Assembly: GCA_958295665.1 (NCBI GenBank)
Contig: OY282560.1
Coordinates: 24,015,653 to 24,079,652, forward strand
Source: Tipula vernalis
Lineage: Eukaryota; Arthropoda; Insecta; Diptera; Tipulidae
DNA length: 64,000 bases
Reading direction: 5' to 3'
A program made the translations under genes and the position numbers. Under the pieces are notes generated by a model. It saw only the letters and a list, made by a program, of their open reading frames with translations. It made no database searches and was not told the origin of the DNA. Shown here piece by piece: positions 55,801 to 64,000 of this stretch (its first letter is position 1; each line of letters opens with the position of its first letter).

Positions 55801-56454
55801 CTCCAACTAAACATTAAAATGTCATGTCATTGCATCATGGACAAATATGTAGATCATCGTTTCGGATATTGCTCTAAAATTTCTAACAAACACCCCGAGA
55901 GAGTGCCTACACTTTACACTCACTGCTATAATTAAAAATTTGATGTCAAATTAGATTTACAGTGTGAAATGAATTGACTAAAGTTTAATCACGATAATTT
56001 AAGAATTTTTGTGTTTAAAAGCTCATTAAGCACTGCAATAATTTTACAACTGCATATGATTATACAATCTAGATATAATTTTAGGTCAACTTCAAAAATT
56101 ATACTGATGATTTGAAATTTTAATAGATTTGACAATAACGGCTTAAAGTGCTACTTACCGTAATGGTTGGTTTTAAATTTCCTTCTAAATTTTCAAGCTC
56201 TTAAAACTCGTATTTTTTAAAAGATATTTTACTGATTACATAATGTTATAATACTTAATACTTATTTATACAAAACTGAAGCTCAACATCAAAAAACATA
56301 TTTATTTAACCTTTTAGTTGCTGTTTATGATAATTTAACAGTAGTTAGATTTGACAACGTCTTTTTTAGAATTTTGACAGCAACAACATATCCTATTGAT
56401 TTTATAAAAAATCCCGAAAAAAACGCGATGGCAATACTAAACAATCTCTAGTGC
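55801..56454. repeat. AT-rich dispersed repeat, diverged copies
   Basis: The stretch about 56160-56330 (TAATGGTTGGTTTTAAATTT, GATTACATAATG, AAAACTGAAGCTCAACATC) recurs as 57110-57224 joined to 61581-61680 when the long insertion between them is removed. So this repeat family forms the background into which element 2 landed. Confidence 0.55.
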
Positions 56455-56551
56455 GACAGTTTTTACTGTCAGCCCGAAAAATGTCACTATAGTGACTGAA
56501 TTTACTATCACGAGCAACTATTGTGATTTTTTTATCTGTCAGCCCGAAATA
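56455..56551. other. Cluster of short palindromes
   Basis: GACAGTTTTTACTGTC (56455-56470) is a 6-bp hairpin with a 4-base loop. GTCACTATAGTGAC (56483-56496) is a perfect 14-base palindrome. CTGTCAGCCCGAAA appears twice (about 56466 and 56537). Confidence 0.6.
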
Positions 56552-56639
56552 ATGCAAAACTAATTTTTAATAAGTTTCATTCATTGAACAAAAAATTGTA
56601 TGTACATATTTAGAATTTTTATATAAATTCGTATAAATA

Positions 56640-56700
56640 TTTCAACTCAAGGGATTCACGGATACTTCTCATGTAAGGCTAGATTCTTTGAAGTTTCGGC
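56640..56700. repeat. Direct partial copy of the hairpin arm
   Basis: TTTCAACTCAAGGGATTCACGG plus CTTCTCATGTAAGGCTAGATTC resemble the left arm at 56761-56812, a third, more diverged copy about 130 bp upstream. Confidence 0.6.
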
Positions 56701-56732
56701 TTTATTCTCTGATATACAAAAAAAATTGTATC

Positions 56733-56901
56733 TGGAATTTTTGAGACCTAGTCGCCTCAATATTTTAACACAAGCGATTCACGAGCACTTCTCATATAGG
56801 GGCAGATTCATTGTGGTTTGAAAATGAATCTGGTCGTATAAGGGAGATGCTCGTGAATCGCTTGTGTTAAAATATTCTGGCGACTGTATCACAAAAATTC
56901 C
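56733..56901. repeat. Long hairpin, ~80-bp arms and 10-base loop
   Basis: Arms 56733-56812 and 56823-56901 pair almost throughout. The core (56759-56787 with 56848-56876) is a perfect 29-bp match containing ATTTTAACACAAGCG and ATTCACGAGCA. The outer part pairs TGGAATTTTT with AAAAATTCCA, with small bulges, and the inner part pairs AGATTCATT with AATGAATCT. The length and short loop resemble a precursor hairpin RNA or a young palindromic MITE. No target duplication seen. Confidence 0.85.
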
Positions 56902-57198
56902 AAGTACAATTTATTTGTAAGTTGCATATCTTACATGGTCCATATCAAATTTTTTTATGTACTAAATATGTATTCATAATAATCTTTTGTTTACTTGTTT
57001 TATTCTGATATCTCGCAAAAAACTAATGTTGCATTATGAACACAACCGTATTTTTCGGGATGGAATTTCGGGCCAGATTGACAGAGGTCTGAAAATGGTA
57101 TACTTACGACAATTTAACCGTTGTTTTATTTTAAAGTTGATTCTAAAATTTAAAGCTCATAAAGCTCTGTAATATTTGCACAACCAATTTTGAGATTA
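56902..57198. other. AT-rich spacer
   Basis: Nothing supported apart from the dispersed-repeat similarity noted for 57110-57224. Confidence 0.35.
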
Positions 57199-57224
57199 CA
57201 CAATGTGATCATAAGCGCATATTG
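57199..57224. repeat. 26-bp direct repeat flanking element 2, left
   Basis: CACAATGTGATCATAAG plus nine bases; the same 26 bases with two changes are at 61581-61606. Confidence 0.7.
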
Positions 57225-58189
57225 ATTGATTTGATTGATTGATTTCAATGTACGATCAATAGTTAAGCAAGTCTCCCGTATTATAAATATGAATGTCACA
57301 CCACTATACCCATGTTACAACATGACACCATAACTCTCCCTCACCAAGGAAATATGTACCATCATAATCAGTTTTTCATGAAGCCAAACATAGCAATATT
57401 CACTCCGTAAAGAAAGGCGCCACATCGATTACCACATAAGTCTAATAGTGTGATATCCGCCCCTGGCCAGGCAGCCATCGTATACCTTCTCTAATGGAAC
57501 AAAATCTAGGCATGGGAAAGGAATGTTAGTGAGGACAGACTTGGCTCGGTTACAGACACCTAATAAAGCCGATAGTTAGTGTTTTATGACAGCACAATAA
57601 AACACAATTAAAATATTAATAATAAAACATTGGAACCTGATCGATCTGAAATAATATCTTAAACTAGAATTTATATTTATATAATACTCCAAACTTCCGA
57701 TTACCAAAATTGATGATAAAATATATTTCGATGTTCCTCTGAAACCAAAAAAACAAATTAGTTATTTATTTCTACTCTCCCTTAGTCTAACCGCTCTATA
57801 ATTTCAAATATTTAAGTATTAGCTTTCAACAATTAAGGGAAATATTAAAACAACAATAAATATAATATAATCTAAATTCAAATGTAAAGATGTTCCTAGC
57901 CCTAAAAATAACATTACCATTTATTAATCATAATTCAATTTTAAGCCTTAAGGCATTAATTAAATTAAGGATCAATTATGTATATCAAATTCTCCTTCCT
58001 CCAGCATACCCCATCTGAAATAAAACTTTGAACTATAAGTACACTCCAACTAGTTCTAATAGATGTCTCTCCGCTGATTATTTATGAAATTTGTTAGTTG
58101 TTATACCTATCATCAAAAATCTTAAACAGTAAATATTTGATATTTAAAGCCCTTGTTCATCCACAACCTCAACCAAACTATCATTAACA

Positions 58190-58272
58190 TTAATACCAAT
58201 AAGTAGGAACATTAACACCAATACGAACACTAATACCAACACCCACATCGATACCAATACCAACATCAACAA
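58190..58272. repeat. Degenerate ATACCAAC-type minisatellite
   Basis: Variants of AACACCAATAC, AATACCAACAC and GATACCAATACCAACAT follow one another for about 80 bp. Confidence 0.7.
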
Positions 58273-59089
58273 TAATAGGTATTATGACATATGATTCGAT
58301 TACATCGAAAAAATAATTTCACTAAATTTAGTTCAACTTAATTTTAATAAAAATTAATTTAATTTCAACCCAAAAACTAATTTACTTCACCAATAATTCT
58401 TTATTTAAAATCAGTCCTTAACACCCTTAAATAAAATAAGTTCAATTCAACATCTAAATTAAACGACAGCAAATTAATTACTAACTATATAACCTTTAAA
58501 TCAAGATACATAAAAATTGTAATTCTTAATTATGAGTTATAGTAATCCCAAAATCTGAAACCCTAAAAGATGTATTTCCAATTCTTGCTTAACTAGCTAG
58601 TGCCACAAATTAAAGAAATTAATTAATTAATTCCAGGAATACCACTTAACTCAAAATTAAATAATTAATTGTTTATTACTTCATTCTGCTTATATGGCTT
58701 AAATACGAATAATTCAACCTTTCCATACTAATTTAAAGTTAATAAATCAACTATAAAAATGAAATAAACAATTTAATAATGAACGTTAATTAAATAAAAA
58801 GCCGCGTCCGGTTTCCCATCTGCACATTTCACTGCAGCCAATCCATTCTTAATTATCAATTAAATTGTAACACAAAAATTTAATGCAATTACTTATTATT
58901 TTAAATTTAAAATTCAAATTTAAATCATATAATTCCCGAAACCATATAAGTTCAATTCCAGATTTACAACTTTATTAGTTAATTCTAGACATACCTCTAA
59001 AATCAAACCAAATTGATAATTAATTAATACCTTACTAATTAATCTATTCCGTTTAAATCCCACTGCACAAAATTAAAAATAATCAAGAA

Positions 59090-60150
59090 CACAGTAAAAG
59101 TTTAATAAAAGAATAAAAGTTTAATAAAAGTTTAACAAAAGTTTAACAAAAGTTTAATAAATATTTAACAAAAGTTTGACAAAAGTTTGAAGCTTATCAA
59201 AAGTTTAACAAAAGTTTAACAAAAATTAATAAAAGTTAACAAAAGTTTAATAAAAGTTTAAAAAATTTCTAATAAAAGTTGAATAAAAGTTTAAAAGTTT
59301 AAAAGTTTAAAGGTTTAAAAGTTTAAAAGTTCAAAAGCTTTAAACTTTAAAAGATAAAAAGCTAAAAGTCTAAGTGTTTGAAAGTTTAAAAGTTTAAAAG
59401 TGTAAAAGTGTAAAAGTGTAAAAGTGTAAAAGTGTAAAAGTGTAAAAGTGTAAAAGTGTAAGAGGGTAAAAGTCTAAAATTCCAAAATTTAAAAGTTTAG
59501 AAGTTTAAAAGTTTAAAAGTTTAAAAGTTAAAAAGTTAAAAAGTTTTAAAGTTAAAAAGTTAAAAAGTTAAAAAGGAAAAAAGTTAAAAAGTTAAAAAGT
59601 TAAACAGTTTAAAAGTTTACAAGTTAAAAAGGTAAAAAGTTTAAAAGTTTAAAAGTTTAAAAGTTTTAAAAGTTTAAAAGTCTAAAAACTTTACATAAAA
59701 ACCTTGGTTGGTTTCAGGATTTGTTTAAAAGTTTTTTAAAAATTCCAAAGTTTAGAAGTTTAAAAGTTTAAAAGTCTAAAAGTCTAAAAGTTTAAAAGTT
59801 CAAAATTTAAAAATTTAAAAGTTTAATAAAAGTTTAATAGAATTTTAACAAAAGCCTTAACAATAGTTTAATAAAAGAACAAAGTTAAATAAAAGTTTAA
59901 TAAACGTTTAACAAAAGTTTAACAAAAGTTTAACAAAAGTTTAATAAAAATTTAACAAAAGTTTAACAAAAGTTTAACAGGAGTTTAATAAAAGTTTCAT
60001 AAAAGTTTAGCAAAAAGTTTAACAAAAGTTTAATAAAAGTCTAATAAAAGTTTAAAAGTTGAAAAGTTTAACAGTATAAAAGTTCAAAAGTCTAAAAGTT
60101 TAAAAGTTTAAAAGTTCAAAGTTTAAAAGTTTAAAAGTTCAGGGCGTAAG
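59090..60150. repeat. Short-period tandem tract built on AAAAGTTTAA
   Basis: More than 1 kb of near-continuous short units whose period changes along the tract: TTTAATAAAAG and TTTAACAAAAG (about 11-12 bp) at both ends, AAAAGTTT (9-10 bp) inside, AAAAGTGT (10 bp, about 8 copies) at 59398-59460, and AAAAAGTT (9-10 bp) at 59525-59600. A non-repetitive island (CCTTGGTTGGTTTCAGG) lies at about 59700-59720. Confidence 0.95.
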
Positions 60151-60159
60151 TAAATTACT

Positions 60160-60610
60160 TAGTTAAAAAACCCTAATCCCTACGAATCGTTTATTTAATA
60201 AAAGTTCTACAAATGTGATTTGTTTTTTGAAATCGCACTCTACCCTCAAGAACCAATAACGGCCATTGCCAACAACGATGACAAAGGTTTGGTTAGAATA
60301 TGGAATAGGCCTCTATTACTTAAATAAAATCCCTAATCCATTCGAATCATTCATTTAATAAAAGTTCTACAAAAGTACCCTCTTTGAAATCACACTTCAA
60401 CTTTAGAACGCCATATACCGTTTTTTAATGAACACTCAAAAAATAAATCAATTAAAATTACTTTAATATCGAACAAACAAGAATTTGTAATATATTTTGA
60501 TTTGTTGTAATTTAGCTAGAGCTTGATTTTTTTAAAATACTTTTCTAAATACTACTCAGTTTTTTGAAATAACACTCAATCCTCCCATAAGAACCCGTCT
60601 CAGCAATGCA
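60160..60610. repeat. ~165-bp repeat, three diverged copies
   Basis: CCCTAATCC, TTTATTTAATAAAAGTTCTA and TTTGAAATCGCACTCTACCC at 60170-60250 recur at about 60335-60400 and, in part, at about 60550-60590 (TTTTTTGAAATAACACTCAA, AAGAACCC). Confidence 0.65.
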
Positions 60611-61580
60611 ATACTAATACATTGACAAATCTCTGGAATGTCTGGAAAACCTCACTCTGGTAGAGGATCATTATATATTAAACAAAATACGGTACACTCC
60701 CCATTACTTAAAATACCAAAGCACTCACCATACGACATGCTTTATATACACAAACTTATTTCAACCAAAATCAAACAAAAATACAATATGAAACAACGCA
60801 CAAAATACAAAATCAATCTATAAAATTTTTCTGTTTTTTTTTTTTTTGATACTCTATTACCAATTTCAATGTGACAATATTGTCAAATAATATTAATAAT
60901 TCACTTTTGATTACACTTTCAACACACCACTTGTAGCTTTATGATTTTTTTTTTATCAATCAAAGCAAACTTAATACAGGCCATTTCACTTTAGAAGCTC
61001 AGATTTTATTTTATTTATAAACCACTGTTGCACTCAAAATTTCACGTCTAACATTAAAAGCACCACAAACAACTTTATTATTAGTTTTAACAATTAGTTA
61101 ATCTAGATTAACACTTATTATTATTATTATTTTTTTTAATTTTAATTAGCACAGCCAAAAATATGACTTCTATATCCTGCACTACCTGGGTCTATGCTAT
61201 TATATTTAAAATTAAAACAACCACCATTTAAAGTCAGATACACAAGAAACAATAGCCTTTTCACTTTCATTAAAACTAAGTAACTACACAATATTTTTTA
61301 ACTTTGAAAACCTAAAAAAGAATTCACAACACACATCACCATTTTTATATGCCATCTTTATATTCCTCTATATTTTTTTTCACAAAATAATTTCTTTTAA
61401 AAATTTGCAACTTAGTCACTTTTAACCTTCACTTTTATATATAAAACCAAACATTAATCACTTTTAATTGTATTTAACATATTTTTGTAATTCTACACCT
61501 ATTTATTTAATTTAAATAAATTTTTATTTAATCACTAAAGAAAAAACAAGTCAACACTAACTCAGGGCTACCTACCGACC

Positions 61581-61606
61581 CACAATGTGATCATAAGTGC
61601 TTATTG
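61581..61606. repeat. 26-bp direct repeat flanking element 2, right
   Basis: Pair of 57199-57224; continues into GGCACAAAATTGAAGCTCAA, the expected continuation of the interrupted repeat. Confidence 0.7.
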
Positions 61607-63903
61607 GCACAAAATTGAAGCTCAACATTGAAAACCATAACTATTTAAAATTTTTATATATTTCACTAAAACAATGCTTCATATCATATTATTTAATTAA
61701 ATTCTGATGACTAGTAGTTCATACTCTGAATACCTTTTGTCTGAAACCGAACTGCCTAAACTGTTACTTGTGATAATTATAAACAGTTTTTTGTTTATAA
61801 AGCCCATTCTAGATCAAAAATGATCTCGATAATGTCGACATCATCGGATTCATAAAATTGTCAAGAATTAAATGGCTTGGGCACGTGTTTCGTTCATAAA
61901 ATCGGACCACTAAATAGGCTTTGGAGTTGGCGTACCAACGAAAAATAGATCTTTTCGAAACATTTAAACTACTGTACGGTTCTTACGACAATTTAATCGT
62001 TATTATTTGTCTAGTTTTTGTAAGATATTCCTCCATATTGGTTTTATTATAAGTCATATAATTCCACCTAATCGCCAAAAATGCCACAAAACCCCAAAAA
62101 TAAATAAAAATTTAATCACCCAAAAAGCCATATATACAGATTACATTTCCACAACGTTTAAATACGAGCCGAAAACAAGGCTAAACCAAAGGAAATTAAT
62201 GAATGGTCAAAATAGTACATCGTAAAACGCAATAAATAAAATAAAAGACGAACAAAAACAATTTCATTGTTCAATTGGCAAAAAGAAAATTTTTAACCAA
62301 CCATCAGGAAGACAAAAACAACCACAAAAAAATCACAGTGCGGGAAGAGAGTCAAAGAATAATTGATTTTTCGCACGAATGAATCGAAAATATATGGTTT
62401 AAGGGAATCAAATTGCGAAAATCCACAGAACCGATAAATTTCATGCGGAAAGAATATTTTTGTATACGTTAAAATATGGATGGGGACAAAAAGACGACTG
62501 AGTCTATCCTACATATATCTGTTTGTTTGCCGCATCGCAATTTTGTTTTACCCACAAGCCAAATTACGAATCATCTATCGAGCAACTATAATAGCGCAAT
62601 AACAGTCTGTACAAAATGTATGTGTATGTATTTGTGAAACAAACAACACAATAAAATTGAGGCCAACCAATTTAAGTCAAGAATCTTACATAAATATAGC
62701 GACGTCTGTTTGGGGGTGGGTGGGATGGGGTTACAAAAACTGAGGTTATTTGGTTTTTCATGTTTATTTTTGTTTTTACTTCTATATAATTCCATTTATT
62801 TTCGACCAAATGAAAAATTCATTTGAGGACGATTTCCTCGTTGTTATTTGTACAATGTTGATGTCATTTTTATAGTTGTTGTGTTGAGAATGTTAGGCGG
62901 GAAAATAATTAATACTTGAGATTTTTCTTTTCATTTATTTTTATTAAATTAATTTACATTTAGTGATTGTGTTTCGTTGGCTGAAGGATAAACGGTACAA
63001 ATGTTTGTCAGACTGTGCCAAAGAAATCATACGTACGTACGAACGTATCTTCCACAATTTATATGAGGAGATATGTAAAAAAAGGAGTCCAAAAATAACT
63101 GTCCAAATTTTTCGTATGGGGAGAATTGTAGTTACAAAAAAAAAAAATCAAACAATTTTCCAGAAGTTAATTTACATAAAACAACAACAAAACTAAAAAA
63201 AAGTTATATTACTTAATTAAATAATTTCTAAAATCCCTTTTATTTTATAAATATTCCAACAGTTTTAAGTTTTGGTATCGTAAAGGCTTTTTTTGGCAAC
63301 AAACAAAAAAAAAAAAAAAGGATGTGAGCTTAATAATTTTTTGGTTCTACATCTCTAAATATAAATTTTAATTTAATTTTGAACCAACAATTTTATATTG
63401 ATGTACTGTACCGAATCTATAGTGGCAAAAATATTAAAACCATATGGAAATGGAAAAAAGTGGAAAAACAACTCTTCGAACACCAATTAAAATTCAAATG
63501 ATGGGGTTTTATTATAACATAGTTTTGTGCGTGTGGATGTATATGGTATGTGTATTTGGGTATTTTATAATTGAAAGATTAAAATTGGGGACCCATTTAA
63601 ATGTTGAGTGTTTTTATTATTTTTAATGTTTACAATCATTAAATCCTTACAGATTATGTTTGTAAGAAGAGAGATTATGCTTGTTATTACTTTATTAATA
63701 AACTCAAAAAGGTATAAAACTTTTGAAAGTAGAATTTTATCTTGTTGGGATATTTGGAATTGATTAGTTATTGATATTTAAGGAATTGACAACATTCACT
63801 ACTCATATCTACTCTTATTGGAAAATGCCCCTTCTGCGCAGATTCCTTTAAATTTAACATTCAAAATATTTGCAAATCCTACGGTCCTAATATACTGATA
63901 AAG
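61607..63903. other. AT-rich spacer with one G-rich motif
   Basis: No supported gene over about 2.3 kb. Frames at 62007-62225, 62963-63196 and 63444-63626 show no motif I recognise. A G-quadruplex-type motif lies at 62712-62730. Confidence 0.4.
62712..62730 (+). other. Potential G-quadruplex motif
   Basis: GGGGGTGGGTGGGATGGGG has four G-runs of at least three with loops of 1-2 bases, the pattern for a stable quadruplex. It is isolated in AT-rich DNA. Confidence 0.7.
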
Positions 63904-64000
63904 TTATCCGAAAGTTGGCAGCCGAAAGTGAAAAGTCGATAATGCAGATTGTGTTAATCCAACCGAAAATAACCAATTTGGTGCTTGACAGAAACTAAAT
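63904..64000. mobile_element. Second copy of the foldback arm, cut by window end
   Basis: AAAGTTATCCGAAAGTTGGC, then AAGTCGATAATGCAGATTGTG and CCAACCGAAAATAACCAATTT, match the outer arm of the element at 43949-46989. The orientation is that of its left arm. It shows the foldback element is a dispersed family; the interior lies beyond 64000. Confidence 0.75.

Larger units (their letters stand above)
57225..61580 (-). mobile_element. Long non-coding insertion with an AATC-type tail (element 2)
   Basis: About 4.36 kb. On + it opens ATTGATTTGATTGATTGATT, followed at 57505-57585 by the module GGACAGACTTGGCTCGG and GCCGATAGTTAGTG, as in element 1 at 33770. The part between (57245-57500) is GC-richer and might be a 3' untranslated region on the minus strand. 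The rest is AT-rich, non-coding, and holds the tandem tracts at 58190-58272 and 59090-60150. Flanking 26-bp direct repeats and the tail suggest target-primed insertion. Joining the flanks restores a repeat seen at 56160-56330, strong support for a single insertion. No reverse transcriptase gene is visible. Confidence 0.6.

Overview
The window looks like AT-rich, gene-poor, transposon-filled DNA from an insect, most likely a higher fly. The reasons are BEL/Pao and Ty3/gypsy retrotransposon remnants, a piggyBac relic with TTAA target duplications, Tc1/mariner-type relics, minus-strand LINE pieces with a CCTAA-type or (TAA)n tail, foldback-type inverted repeats and many satellite-like tandem arrays. 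I found no convincing intact host gene. No rRNA, tRNA or CRISPR is visible, and nearly every recognisable reading frame is a broken transposon gene. The organism call is inference from element types and composition.

Layout. 1-472: 5' end of a Tc1/mariner-type transposon on the minus strand. 1693-3119: two related MITE-like elements side by side, each flanked by TTA. 3529-3853: a palindromic MITE. About 3949-5893: an internally deleted Ty3/gypsy element with two LTRs, a primer binding site and RT/RNase H/integrase remnants. 8269-10348: about 18 tandem copies of a 119-bp unit. 11625-13985: a BEL/Pao pol relic, split by a tRNA-derived SINE with 12-bp target duplications. 15692-20363: a cluster of LTRs of one gypsy family, with an array of about 184-bp units (16165-17676) placed against a broken gag-protease gene. 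21555-23659: a complete but inactivated piggyBac element. 26479-31019: a long BEL/Pao relic with LTR pieces at both ends. 31849-32500: a second Tc1/mariner-type relic. 32594-32895 (minus): an unrecognised coding-like stretch.

33770-37292 and 57225-61580 are two long non-coding insertions that both begin (on +) with GATT repeats, share a conserved module next to them, and are flanked by long direct repeats. They read best as minus-strand retroposed elements with an AATC-type tail. 39400-40880 is a highly diverged tandem array with a conserved short core. 43949-46989 is a composite foldback element: inverted arms of about 300-400 bp enclose about 16 copies of a 146-bp satellite, all flanked by a 10-bp direct repeat. 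A second copy of its arm begins at about 63904 and runs off the window. 51174-51684 holds a pogo-like end and a small foldback array. 53233-55085 is a LINE fragment nested into another LINE, followed by a plus-strand LINE ORF1-like remnant. 56733-56901 is a long hairpin.

The arrays and inverted repeats account for more of the window than coding remnants do. The broken pol genes show the sequence has been decaying without selection for a long time; the piggyBac relic, the SINE and the nested LINE preserve the clearest insertion footprints. All calls are by eye; no database search or alignment was run.
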